This document shows positions 32,901 to 49,980 of a DNA stretch of 64,000 bases, piece after piece. A program made the translations under genes and the position numbers. The stretch lies in contig CAJFCV020000006.1 of the NCBI GenBank assembly GCA_904066235.2, positions 4,402,001 through 4,466,000 of the forward strand, given 5' to 3'. Under the pieces are notes generated by a model. The model had not been told where the DNA came from. It did not search any database and was given only the letters and a program-made list of their open reading frames with translations. Positions within the stretch are counted from its first letter, which is position 1. Every line of letters begins with the position of its first letter. The DNA is from Bursaphelenchus xylophilus. Taxonomy: Eukaryota; Nematoda; Chromadorea; Rhabditida; Aphelenchoididae.

Positions 32901-35900
32901 GAATCGAACACAGCCATGTTATTGTCTTATGTCTGAACTCCGTATTTTTCGCGAAATATTTCTCCTCTTTGGTTTTCAAACCCTCTGGGGGATTTTTGCG
33001 CCCGCCAACGTCACAAGCAATGCAGCGGAGATATCTTCTTCGTTCAGTCCAACGTTGGCTTCTCTCCCCGATTTTCAGATGTTTTTGCAGCCAAATTGTT
33101 ATTCCATATTCGGGTTTTGAAGGGGGCCCAAATCTTTTCCGCAACCTTTACAAGAAATTAACGCGCAAAATTCGTGTGGGCAAACTGTAAATCACGTAAA
33201 TTGACGCGCAAATTGGCGACGGATTTAGCCCCAATATTGCGTGGAGTTTCCAAAATTACTCGGGGACACTGACGTTCGGGATTTAATTTGTTTTACACGG
33301 GATTTATTTAGCGAATTTTGTATTCATTCCGCATTTCAGTCTAGAAAAAATTCTTTTGAAAAAATCGGCGCTTTGAGGTCATCAAAAATGGTTACATTTT
33401 GATTGTAAAACACAAAATGTCATTTTTTTCTCCACAGTAAATGCCACAACAATATTGTCTCCCTCCAATTTTTACAACTGCCTTCCTACATTTTTTTTAT
33501 TTCAATTCTGGCTAATTTCGAATTCCACAGAATTCGTTTGGCCTCATTAATCTAAATTACACTTGATACTCGGGACCTTGCGTTTTCCAAAGTCATCACT
33601 CCTTATTCTGTGCCAAAAATACCACAAGTGCATCCCCAAATATAGGAAGGCCCATCTTTTTAATAGTTAATTACCAGAAGAGAGTGTTGAAAATGGGGTT
33701 GTCAATGTTTTGGCATGGAAAGGGGTGTTTTAACGGGCTGTTCAAAATTTTTTAACTTAAAGATACAACGTAAAAACATCGTTCTCAGGTCATTTCTTCT
33801 ATGTAATTTTTTATGAAAATTTTTGTTTTGTTAATCGCCTTTCCTACACAGTGATTATTTGAATGTTATGGCTCGCTGGGGCAGCAAAGCGTTAGATAAA
33901 ATTAAAAAAAAACTGTCATGCTTTCAAGAACCACACTCCTGTTAAATTTTTGCCCAATCATGCTTTCACATTATGAGTAATTCTCTTTGTAAATAGACAA
34001 CATTTTTTCGGTCCCTCAAAATGGTCTTTACAAACCTCTGACCCGTGTTTTTTCTCCTAAACCCGTAATTATAATATTTGCCGGGCCAACTTTTCGCAGC
34101 CGCGCAATCTCCCGCACTCCACATCCATATGTCCGTCGCCTTTTGTAATCCCTCTCCCATTACGAACTAATCTTTGGCCCGCATTTCGCGCATAATTCGA
34201 GAGACATGTAATTACAACAACGTAATCTTCGTATTTCAGATGGCTTAAGGAACTACCTGTTAAGGGATTAGCCGGCCAACAAATGCGCTGGCTTCATCTG
34301 CGACTTATTAGCAGAGGTATTAATTTTGATGGATTTGAGGGAATGGGAGGTCTGGAAGGGACAATCGGGAATTAGGATGAGACATGGGGATGTTGGGAAA
34401 GGGCGTGGTGAGACTTCGGAATACAGGTGAAATACGATTGAATTATAAATGTTTGATAAAAAAATCTGCACGGGGATTTTTTCATTATGGGTTTCATATC
34501 TACGGCTAAGCTAAATTATCAATTTTTGATCCGAAAACCGCCTGAAGCCGTCTTACCTTGGGCTCTTTTCTGCCTAAAGTACTCCTTGTTTTTCTGAAAG
34601 ACGCACGCTGAAAATATAGCATTTTGGTAAAGAGATCATAAGCTTGATTTGCTCAAATTTTCACCATGATCTTGGCACTTTTTTATCATTAATCGTAAGA
34701 TATTTACATTTCTTAAAAATTTCCTTTTATCTCTGTTTCATGGTCTTCACCCACTTATTATAATTTCCCTTCATTCTTCCTCATTCACAGCTCATCTTAA
34801 TTCCCGAATTAACGGTTTATTAGTCGCTTCTTTTGTTCGTATTAAACAAGTGAACGACCGGAATTAGTCGACTTTGGCTTCTTGGTCGCTCTCATTAACT
34901 CCGAGGATTTATTAAATTACACAGCTAGATCGTATGTTGGTTGTTTTCGCTGGGTACTCTCTTGTGGCCTCTATGAAAGTTCTCGTTTGAAGGGCCATAA
35001 ATCATGCCGAGCCTATTTTCTTTTTGCGTTTCGGTTCAAGAACGGGCCGATAATTTATTCATGAGGATACTTTGGGCCGTTTAAAGAAGTCTCTGAGAAA
35101 TTGGGCCATTTTTGAAACAAGACTCCTTCCAATATTGGGCTTGTTTGGCTCGGTTTGAAGTGGATGCTTGAGCCGAACTGAAATTGTAGTTGTTCACTGG
35201 AGTAATTTGGCGGTATTTTGGGTTGATTTATCGCTCAAAAGTCCATGTAGCTCTAGCCAAAAATGTTTTTGTTTCCCTGTCCGCATTTTTCATAGCTTAA
35301 AAGCTGTTTTTGGGCAATCTTTTGACCAACTATAGTTCAGAGTAATTGGGCTTCTCCGTTTATTAGGTTCTGTACGAGTTAGTGCCATTTAAGAGAAAAG
35401 ACCAACCTCCAGGGAGATCTGGGATGTTGTTCTGGGCAAAGGTTAGGATAAATGGGTTTACCGAAATGTAAAAAACGCCTTCTGGGACGTATTTAACCTC
35501 CTTAACTGACAATGAGGTCAACAAGTTTTTGTCTTTTCATTTTTAAAATCTCAAAGTTCTGTATCAAATAATAAATCGGCCTTAAGTCCTGCGGCATTTA
35601 TGCGTCTGACACGGCCTGATATATATATTTTCTGTTCATGGAAACGCCATTTGTTACACCCGAAACCAATTTTCCCCTCAAAACTCGGGTTTCAAAATTT
35701 ATCGGGCGTTTTATCAAACAAAAAGTCTTTGACGGCATTAAGATCTCTTCAATTGCATCAGAAATTAATCTGCGAACTGCCGAAAATCACTTGCACTTTA
35801 TGGCCAAATTTATGGCCGCATCTTTGAGGAATTTGGAAATTTTTTTGGATTTTTTGCAGTGGGATTTGATTATTTCTCGGGGATAAAAGTTCAAGATTTT

Positions 35901-38900
35901 CGGCTTATTTTCGCTTGAGAACATACTCTTTTGATTTTCATGTCATCTTGTGACAAATAACTGGAAGGATTCTCGTCTTTTCTTCGGCTTGAGGAACGCT
36001 TAATCATAGGCATGTCACACATATTTCCAATGACAAGGGAATTAGAGAAGGGGGGTTAGCAGAAGCCTTCAGAGTGCCGGAGAGAATGGTTCATTGTTTT
36101 GGGCTGCTCTCTAATCGTCTCTTTGCCATGTATAGTATAAATCTATTACACTGGAGGTCACGTTTTCATATGTAATAGGATAAAAAGTACAGCTTTTTCT
36201 AACCCTTGGATTTTCTTTAAATTTGGCCAAGGGTTCTCTTTATAGGCTCAAAATACTGTTGCTTATGCTTACGAGGTTAGAGCCGCGTGAATGCTCGAAG
36301 AGTAAAATTTGGGTTTTTGGAAGAATTTTGTCATCAAATCGACCAAATGCTTTTTGAATTTTCTGCAACTTTCCCCTTTTAGCATCGTTAAATTAACTCG
36401 TCAATGCATGGTCCAGATCTCATATATGCCGAAAAATCATACCTTGACATATGCAGTTTATAATCAAAATATGAACGTAAGCAATTCAACTGTTTCTGTA
36501 ATCCGTTATTCACCCTTTCCTTGGCTGGAATTTTCCCTATTCTTTTATGAAAAAATGTCTAATCCTTGGCATTATTCTTTTGTTAATTAAAAAAGGACAT
36601 TTGCTTTATCGTGTTTTCCCCTTATTGTAAATTTTAATCCGCTAATTTGGCGAGTAATCATACTATTCTACAAAAAAATAACAAATTTCCATTATTCTCC
36701 GCGTCTTCCCTGTACAAACCGCGACAAAAATTTCAACGTTTCAGCTCTCGGCTCTTCCCCATCATCGGCCCCATTCGACGCCTATTTACCTGCGGCACGT
36801 CTGGCGTTTATCAGGGAAAGCGAAACTCAACGCCGGGCCCGTGTGGGGGATTTTGCCGGAGGGATTAAAGTGTCGCTCTTTTCGGGTCAAAGGATCGGTT
36901 TTCTAATTTTTTTCGACTTAACGACGCCTCCGATTTTCACTGGTTTAAGCGGAGCGGCTGATATGTGACGGGCGCTGGAAGGTGGTTATTTATTTATCTC
37001 TTCGAATTTACCTAAATCACCGGGGGATTCGGAGGGGAGCTTGTGTTGGTAGATGGACATCGACTTTGGACTTTATAATGGGGAGATTTGGCCTGCAAAA
37101 GTCTCATTTTGGCCCATTGAATACCTCAATTCCAAGAGGGAGTCTAGATATTCAACAATTTTTGTAGCAACACTCGATTAGCAGTCTCAATTTATGCCAG
37201 GTTCCATCAGAATATCAGCTCTTTAAACTTGATGATTTCTGTCTTTAAATTCTCCTCTACAATGAACTTTCCCTAGCTCCTTCCTCTGTTAGATTGTATG
37301 CACTTTGCCCCACCTTCTGCATATTTCCCCACGCCAAAGCTCCTCTCGACGTTTCCGTTTTCCTGCGTCATGCACTACGTATGTACATGGCCAGTGTTTC
37401 CCATGCCAGGTGTTTTCCATTCTCCGGTTACTGGGTTATGGGTCTGGGTTCTTGACGTGAGCTGTGGGTCGGAAATTGAATTTCAAAGTATTGCTTTACT
37501 TCATCGTGCTAATTATTTATATTTGAGGTAATTTATGATTACTCTACTGGGTATAAAAGTCAGCCTAATTCTAGGTATTGAGGTGTTTAAATTGTTTTTG
37601 CGGGCGTGTTTTACATGTAGATATCAGATAGCTGTAAACAAGTAGAGTTGAGGGTCAAGTGATTGTTTACGTCTGTCGTATGTTGTGCTTGATATATAAT
37701 TGCTGTTTTAGGGTATAATAATTGCGTAATAAGTGGGACAATAAATAAGCGGTTTAGTTTATTTCTTATTTTCATACAGAGCTGAAAAAATTGGCCTGGA
37801 AAAGGTTCGATCTTGTGATTACTTTCAAATTTTGGATGCATGTAGCATTTACACAATTTATCAGTTTTAGAAAATTTGGGGATTATTGTAAAATTCAGCA
37901 TTCTTAGCAGTCAAGGAACTATGTAAAATCAGAGGAGTAGATCGAAGAAGGCGCTTTTGGACAAGCCTTTTTTTAACATCGCATAGAAAATTTTTTTTCC
38001 CTGTGAGTATTGTATTCTAAACTTTTTGTTTTTACGCCCTCTTTTTCCTAGTTTTACGTCTACGTATATCACATTCGTATTTCCTCTTATCAAAGTACAA
38101 AAATGACTCTCACTTTTTCCCACTAATTTTACGGATAACGAGGGAAATCCCTCGGGAATTACGAGCCCTCCGAGAAGATAACGATCGGCTTCGGGACAGC
38201 TGACATCAAAATACTCAAAGGTTTGGGGATTTCGTTTCCCTTCGCCCGGTCTCTAATATCCACCTATAGGATAAAGACTGAAAAAAATCCGATTTGAAGG
38301 TGCTAATCAAAACTGGTGCCTTTTTTTATCGATTTTTAAGCCGGAAATTTCCAAGTTTTTGGTGCGGTGTAGGAGGCGTATTTTACAAATTTCTAGATGA
38401 AAATATAATAGAAAATGGATCAGTTCGATAACGTTTGAGATTGAAAAAAAATATTTTTTTTTATTTTTTTTGAATCGTTTTTTTGCCCAAACTAACTCTG
38501 CAAATTCATGTGTAATATTTTTGCTGAAGGCAAGCGCCTTGAGCTCACAGTATTACCCTCAAACCCGCAGATTCTCGAATATCCCGGCCAATCAAGCCTC
38601 TTTTTATGACAGGTTCAATCATAAAACCGATTAGTAATGCGATCTGATCGTTGACTTTTTAAACTTTTGGCGGCGTGCTTTTTGACAGCGACTTGGTGCA
38701 TTTTTACATCATGGGAGGAATTTTTTTATCTAAATTTTTGGCACTGACAAAAAAATGTTTTTTTATTTTTTACAGATTTCCATGAAAAAATGAATTTTCA
38801 AAATATTGCATTTTTTAATTTTTTTGCGGGAAAGATCAAAATTTTTCATAGAAAAATTTGGCGAAATGTCTCAAAATCACCTAAATGATAAACTTGTAGA

Positions 38901-41900
38901 GCTCGACCAAAAGTCTAGACCACTTTTATATAGCCTTTTTTTGCGAATTTATCATATTAAACTTGACAAATCGTCCATGGTCAGCGGATTTTCGGGGCGA
39001 TAACAGACCCGAGATTGATGTCAGTACAGATGAGTGGGCATTTGTTGGGGTCTTGTTTGTTTCCCGAAGAGATTAGCGGGATATCTTAACTTCAGATTGA
39101 GGAGTACATGTTGAGGTTTTTGGGGATAAGCTCACATAATGCCGGAGGGAGGTACAGACGACCTTTGATGGGGCGGATTTTGGACTTCTGGGGAAACTGG
39201 CATTACTAATTTTTTTGGAAATTTTGCAAAGCGTTGGTTTCAGATTTTTCTCAAATTTGGAACGTATACCCGTACTTTAAATTGTATTTTGAAAACTCGT
39301 AGGCGCCTTTGAACTATAGTCCCACAAAATAATTTTTGGCATTTTTGTTTTCTTCTCTTTTCCAATTTTTTAGCAATAGACATTACTTGCAGCACATTTC
39401 AAAGATTTTTTAGTAATATTACCCTTAAAAATTGTCTCACAAAAATCTCAAATCCCGTTTTCCAGCCAACATCACCCATAAATCCATCTTCAAAAAGTTT
39501 TTCCCCAAAGCACGCGAGCCATTATTATTATAATATTACATGATACTGGGGCCAAAGAAAAGCCCAACTAATCCGATTTTGGCCTGCGGGAAGTATGGCC
39601 ATTTTGCCCCGAAATGGAAAAAAAGAGCCGCGCGCAGGCCAAAAAAAAACGGATATAAAGTCGGATGGGATTGAGATGTATGTACATGTCTCTAAAAATA
39701 TTTTTGGAGTACGTTTGAGTGGGAGGGGAGGTGGGTAATAGTAGTATATTGCGATTTCGGATTTTTTGAACGACTTTATGTACTTTTATATCAAAATTTT
39801 GCGGGGAGATCGAAACCTTGTTGCATCTTGTCATACGGCGATAGGGCAATATGCAAAGTAAAATGTCGCCGACGCATAGAAATGATCTTTATGAAAATGG
39901 CTTGTTAGTGTTTCTGAACAGTGCGTTTTTTTATTCTCACCGTGCCGATTTTATGTCTTGTTTTTGTACGGCTAATCTTCTTTCCTAAATTCTAGCACAT
40001 GTATTATACATACTACATCCTCAAAAGACATTTAAGATCATCATGTTGACGGTGCAAAAATCTTCCTCTTCTCCAAACCCGATTATCTACGTAACACTGT
40101 ATCAAAACGCGCTTGAAAATTGAATTTTCGTTTTTCTGTTTTGCAAAACACTTCTTGATGTTCAGTGGCATAGAAGTGCTTCCAAAAGGCACGTTGAGAA
40201 GATGGAAAGCCCGGATTTCAAAAATTTAAAATTCATCAAAATAGCTTGATTTTTTGAGGGTCGTCTAATTTGATGACTCAATATTGTGTGCTTACTGTAA
40301 GATTCGTAATCTGGACAGGGCATTTTTGAGCGGATTTTTTCTGAAAAAGAAAAATAAAAAATTTCAAAAAAAAAAACTTTTTTTTAAATTCAATTGTAAC
40401 AAAACAAGTTTGGTCCCATTTTCCACTAAGGTCGGGTTCATAACTTATATTTATCCACTTTGACAGTCAAATACTTTTTTCTGTCATCACTTTCTTAAAT
40501 TTTTTTAGGGCCTAGAAGCCGGTGAGTCTGCAAGAAAAGAGCTGTATAATTTGGTTTTTTGAAATATCTATTTTTATACTACAACCTTTAGATACGTGAA
40601 TTTTAAGTCGTAGGTGGCGTGACAAGACATTTTCTATCGGGTTTAAACCGGGCCGGGGTAGTTCGTATTTGGTTAGCATTTCAAGGATATTTCCAAAACG
40701 ACGATATGTAGTATGCTTTACAAAAAAAAATTGAATTGGTGTGATAAATAATTAAATTTTTTAGGTTGTTTTTGCCTGTATTTTATCGCTATTTCCCCCT
40801 ATTTTTCGCGGGCACCAATATTTTTTGCACAATTTTTTTCAGTAATTTTGTTAAACTGCTTTTTTCAGCCTTTGTCAATCAGACGCCAAAAGTTAAACCG
40901 GATTTTGATGGTTTTTTTTTGGGGATTTGGACGTTTTTTGGTTGAGTAACAATGAAAGAAAGAAAAGGAAAGGGAAAGGAGGGCTAAAGTTATTTTAGAA
41001 CTTGTCCTTTTTTCTGTATTGTTCGTCTGGTTCAGCAACTTTTTTTTGGATGACGAATTCTGGAACCAGTTTGCCATTTCAAGGTCAAAAGGTGAGAGTA
41101 AGAGTTTGCAACAATTTGACAAAATTTTATAAATTTTTTGCGCGGAGAATTGCGCAATTTTTCATTCCACTGATTTTTTTCGTATAAAAAAATATTTTTG
41201 CCTTAGGGCATACAAAAATTTTTGTCCTTAATTCCCAGCTGCTTTCTGATTTTTCTCTCCAAAAAACATCTAGTCTTCAAAAAACTCAATTTCTTTTCTC
41301 AAAATTGCCAGATTTCCATTTTTAGCGCCAACTTTAATAACTGCGTAAGTATGTACTCTGATGACGGAAAAGAGACAAATGGGCCAGAACCGGTTATTTT
41401 CGGCCATTTTGGGAATCGGATAAGGTTTTCGCTGTACGAGGTTTTGCTTTAATACAGCTTATAGGAGCTTTTGGCAATCACTAAAATCTTTAATCCGCGT
41501 TTGTCACGATCCATTTTTTTTGATTGTTGGCCCGTGAGAGACTATGGAAATTTGGAGAAACAGAAAATTATTATTCTTGGGAAAACGTTGATGAATCATG
41601 CGCTGTAAAAAGTGGACATAGCATATTACAAGGGTGACAATTATTTGAAAAGTTTGATGGTACGATCTAGCTTCTGTCGATCTTGAAATAAAAGTTACTA
41701 TGCGACATATCGTATTTCCAGAGAATTCGTAAAAAAAACTTTTTTTTATTATGAAAAAAGCTCATATTTTTTTACATCTGAAGCTTCCTTCCATCGACGT
41801 ATTTTACAATTCCGTCTAGCCTCAATTCATTGCCTTTGCAGAATCCCCTCATTTTCCCACAATCTTTAATAACGTTCTGAGGTCACCAAAACCCTTTGAA

Positions 41901-43874
41901 ATCAATCCCTATTCATAATTTCCGCCTTTTCTTCGAAAAACTCTCACTCCTTATGGCCAAAGATTTATTAAATCGCTTTGTCCTCAAAAACCCTTTTTTC
42001 TTTCCACTTCCCCTGCGGGCATGACTTATTGCAGAGTCCAAAAGTCAGATGTGAAGTTATTTAGTCATAGGAAATTTGGGCATGGAACGGCCGAGACTTA
42101 ATGGCCTTGGCCTCTGAGATTTATTGAAAATTTTTTGAAAGTAAAAAAAAACAAAATTTTTCATTGTCAAATTGTTCAAATTGCCGTTCTTTCAAAATTT
42201 TGACTTAAAAAAAATCAAACCTACTGTAGCTTTTTTTGATTCAAAATTTCCGATTTTCAGTTTTTAAAAGTGTTTTTTGGAAGTTTGGAGGTTAAACATA
42301 CCTCGAGGGCAATATAAATAGACCGCCGGTTGAGCTCATTTAACAGAACAGAGACATCTGGTTTTTATATCGCCTGTTTATTCCATTGACGTTGGCCGGG
42401 GCCGTCTTTTATTTTGGGGTGGGTGGAATTTACGTGTAATATAATTTGGGCGGTTAAATTAGCAAGACGCTGCCGAAAATTCTATTTTTTTCGCCTAAAA
42501 AATCAATTTCATTTCGAGCAAAAATCAAAAAAAAATGTCGAAATTTTTTTTCTCTGACTGCCTCTAATTTACCGGTTGTCTCTCGCCTCAAAAAATCGAG
42601 AAATACAATATCTCTAATGCGAGCTCAAAGCATAACAAATAACTTTCACAATTTACAAATTTGTAATATAATAGAATGGTGTCTTTTAGGACAACTCGTA
42701 TACTCTTTACTGCTCATATTACAGGTGGATTTTCCTATTTCTTTTGAAGAATTTTTATGCCGAATCCTTTTGCCTTATATTTTTTTTCATCCCTTTAAAA
42801 TTAGCGCTCGATGAGTCCAAAAATACCGACCCTGTTCTATCACTCCAATTTAAATTGTTCCATGAATTCCTCGCCTCCCTCGATCCATCAAAAATCCGTT
42901 TGAAATCCAAATGGCAGCCCCTTTATAACAGAAATCTTTTCTCGCAAATTTCGGGTCAAAAGTCGAGATTAAACCCATCGCCTGTGCCCCGCCTTTTACT
43001 TACTCCGCGAACTTTTTTGGGGACAGAAAAGAGGAGCCAAAGGCCGGGGGATTTTGGCGCCCTGAGGGCTTCGCAAAGTTCCTTTTTCTTGCCTCCTTTT
43101 ATGGAATCTTTGGAGGTTTTGGAAATATTTTTGCGGAACTTCTTCGGGGTTTATCGTGGAATTTAGTTTGTTTTTGTCCTACATCTCGGGATGGCTGCAA
43201 CTGAATATGAATGCGTTGGGATGGGGTTGTTTTGGAGATGGAGAAGGATTTGGGGATGTATGGAAAAATGTTGCGGTATTTTTGAGATTAGAGAAATTTT
43301 GCAATATCCGACTTTAATGGGGTAAAATCAATGAGTTTCCAATATAAAAATTAGCGTTTCTATGAAGGTATGGCCGAAAAATGTTTTTCAGACTTTCTCC
43401 CCTTAAATTTGCCATCTTTAAATTTCAAAAAATTTCATATTACTCGCCATTTTTTGCCCACTTCGCCTACGTTTTTAATAATAAACTCCTTTTTCCACCT
43501 GAATAATGCCCGCTACATGAATTCTAATTTTGTAATTTCTAATCCGACCGTAAATCCGCCAACTTTTTCTCCCGACATTTCCGCGGCCATTTTCTATTTT
43601 ATGCTTGAAGATGACGGGATTTATTCCTGAAATGGGATTTATTTCTGGAGAATTTCCCGGTTCACATTTTGAATTGGGAATTTATGAAATAAAAAAGTTC
43701 GTTTGACGTAATGTATACATAACATTCGAGTAATTACGTGAGATTTTTTGATTGTAAAGAACTGAGTAATAACCTCGAGTTTTTCAGGTATTTGTTTATA
43801 TTATTGTAATTTTGTACATACGATTTGTGGTGATTAGTATTTTGTATCGAAAATAGTGGATATCAACGAAGAAA

Positions 43875-47530
<3,656 letters not shown>

Positions 47531-48657
47531 CCCGACCAAAAGCATCATCAATCCCAACGCAACTCAACATTCAAGTGCCTCAACGTGATGTGCAAATAAC
47601 AAGCATCCGCAAATACCAAAAATTGCATTGTAATTACGTTTTTCAACGCATCTTTCAACGGGATTTCCAAAAAAATCTTTCCTCAAATCTCCACGAAACT
47701 TTTGATTTTTTCATTTTTGCGTTCTTTTCTCGAATATTTTTCAAATCTGGGTAAATTTGGCCATAAAAAAGTGTTATTATTGCTGCTCTCTATGTCTATA
47801 TCCGCACATAATCCTATACAAATCGAATTCGTTTGCGCTCAATCGTCGTGTTATTTGTTCTAGTCACAACTCTCCGCTGTCAGGTTATGCCATCTTGCAG
47901 TATTATCGTTTATATGTTGTAAACCTCTTTTTTTTGTTACGATTTTTTCAAAGCATGAATAAATGAATTTATTTTGAGATTTTTTGAAATCTTGATTTTT
48001 ACGAGAAAAATTTTAAAAAATCAAAAATTTGCATACTTCCTCAAAAATTTGCATAATTCCTCAAAAATTTGCATAATTTGGGGAGAAATTTGAATAAATA
48101 TCCCAGACATTGAAAGCGGCTACAAATTTTCAAATCTCTGGGCATTTATCCGCGTTTGTCGTGCGCTGAGCAGTCGTGTTCCCGAGTTAAGTTCGTCTAT
48201 TCCGTGGTTTTGGGAAGCAAGTGACCTGACGACGTCAGCCAGCTGTCTGGAGGGAATTCTGAATCCGCAGAGCCACTTCAGTAAGTATATACATATTTAG
48301 GAATATTTTACCCATTCCTGAGATTTTTTAGCCACGGGGGAAAACTTGACTCTTCAGGGTAAATTTGGATTGTGTTTTTCTGGGTATGCATACCAAAAAC
48401 CTAGGCCTGATTTTTAGGGTATTCTACTACCCTGTTTTTCATATTTCTGTGTGAGAGCAACACTTGATCCATGTGGTGAATTTGGGTCAAGTATTTCTGT
48501 TGTCATGGAATGTCATAAAATGGAGCCGAAAGTAAACATAATATACCTTACATGTTTTAATGGCACTCTCTATAAAAAATCTAATTAAATAATCAACAAT
48601 GAGTCAAGTCTTGCTCTTATTCCAACCAAAAGCAAACAGTTGAATTTTCAGAAAAAG
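47531..48657. other. Intergenic region and probable leader exon of the PP1-like gene
   Basis: Holds three tandem 20 bp repeats (48021-48080). A GC-richer block at about 48130-48280 ends in a strong GTAAGTATA donor at 48281. That donor could splice to the TTTTCAG acceptor at 48645-48651, making the block a 5' UTR exon of the phosphatase gene. No coding gene is seen. Confidence 0.45.
48021..48080 (+). repeat. Three 20 bp tandem repeats each with an ATTTGCAT octamer
   Basis: The unit TCAAAAATTTGCATA plus 5 more bases recurs three times head to tail at 48021, 48041 and 48061. Each copy contains ATTTGCAT, the octamer sequence recognised by POU-domain (Oct-type) factors. The array lies just upstream of the probable leader exon of the PP1-like gene, so a promoter role is possible. 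A simple slippage repeat is the alternative. Confidence 0.6.
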
Positions 48658-49980
48658 ATGGCTCAATTGCAACCATTCACGGAGCCCGAGACTCCTTGGC
48701 TAGACTCCATTATCCAACGCATGGAGTCGCTTTACAATTCGCTCGACAAGAACATCTGCAATGTGGTGACCTGCGACGAAATCCTCGCGATTCTGGCATT
48801 CGTCACCAAGATCATCAACCAAGAAGGCTCTCTGGTCGAGGTGGAGGTCCCAATCAAGGTGATTGGCGACATTCACGGGCAGTATCAGGACCTGCACAGG
48901 TTGTTTGACATGATTGGACGTGTTCCGGAGCAACGTTTCCTTTTCCTGGGGGACTATGTTGATCGAGGACCGCAAATGCTGGAGACGATTGTGTATTTGT
49001 TGGCGTTGAAGTTGAGACACCGCGACCGGATCTTCTTGCTTCGAGGAAATCACGAAACGCCGGCTGTCAATCGTATCTACGGGTTCTACGAAGAGTGCAT
49101 GCGGAAATATGGGTAAGTTGAGGGACTCAAAGATTGTTGAATGCCTCACTTTCTTTGCAAAGCATTAACTAACCATTCTGTCGTATAAAATCTTATTTAC
49201 CCCCGTTTCAGTGTCGGTCTCTGGTGGGAGTTCCAGACCGTCTTCAACCGCCTCCCCATGGCCGGTCTCATCTCCAAGCGCATCCTCTGTATGCACGGTG
49301 GTCTGTCGCCCGAGCTCACGTCCTTGGATCAGATCCGCAATATCCCCAGACCCTGTGAGCCTCAAGATCGTGGAATGCTGATCGATTTGTTGTGGTCTGA
49401 CCCCACCAACAAGGGAGACGGATGGTTCTACTCGCCTCGCGGTATCTCTTACGCATTTGGGAAAGGCGTCATGGCCGCGGCTTGTAAGATCCTCGGCATT
49501 GACATGGTGATCCGAGCTCATCAAGTGGTCCAAGACGGATATGAAATTATGGTCGGAGGACAGTTGATCACCATCTTCTCGGCTCCGAATTATTGCGCAC
49601 AGTTCAACAATGCCGCTGCTGTCGTTTGCATCGATGCTGATCTGCAGGTGAGTAGAAATTATGGAGTTTTGCAGATCGTAGGTTGAAAGAAATACTTGAC
49701 TCAAGATGATAAAAATTTTGGCCTTGGGTCAAGTTTTTCTCTCATTGAAATTTGATTTTTTTCATGAAAATACAACATCTTTTACCAGGTCTCTTTCCAA
49801 CAACTTCGCATGGCCGCTCCGCCGAACTGTAACCGCCCGGCTCCTCCAATTGCCTGTGATCTGTCTGCTCCCAAGACTGCCGGGCTCCCGACCTTCAAAA
49901 TCCAGCCATATGGCTCCCTCCCACCTGAACAGCCGGCTCAAGAATCCTCGACTGACGGCAACAATAACGCGCAGCAGTAG
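48658..49980 (+). CDS. Protein phosphatase 1 type Ser/Thr phosphatase, divergent paralogue
   Basis: Three exons, 48658-49112, 49212-49647 and 49789-49980, give 360 residues. The PPP-family metal and catalytic motifs are all present: GDIHGQ (70-75), GDYVDRG (98-104), LLRGNHE (127-133), [21 protein letters not shown] and FSAPNYC. The sequence is closest to PP1 ([16 protein letters not shown]). It departs at usually invariant places, with [11 protein letters not shown] where PP1 has ECASINR, and [10 protein letters not shown] near the active site. It also carries a proline- and glutamine-rich 60-residue tail unlike PP1-alpha. Nematodes have many such PP1-like paralogues, often germline-expressed. 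The start is the ATG seven bases after TTTTCAG. AATAAA is near 50021. Active enzyme is expected; regulatory-subunit choice is unknown. Confidence 0.95.

Larger units (their letters stand above)
24902..43874. other. 19 kb region with no supported gene
   Basis: AT-rich DNA with many A and T runs interspersed with short GC-richer blocks (for example 30180-30300, 33000-33070, 36770-36870). No reading frame shows a recognisable domain, and I could not link frames into a splice chain with consistent phases. Hairpin elements lie at 27246-27689 and 29764-29913. The longest frames (25336-25722 plus strand, 42744-43166 plus strand) lack coding character. It could be regulatory DNA for a flanking developmental gene, a very large intron of a gene I failed to recognise, or repeat-derived filler. 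Non-coding RNA genes cannot be excluded by eye. Confidence 0.45.

Noticed and set aside
42744..43166. 140-codon plus-strand frame
   Set aside because: Composition is that of translated AT-rich intergenic DNA; no domain, no splice context, no supporting frame on either side.
49165..49704. 179-codon minus-strand frame
   Set aside because: Antisense shadow of exon 2 of the phosphatase, which carries the conserved catalytic motifs.
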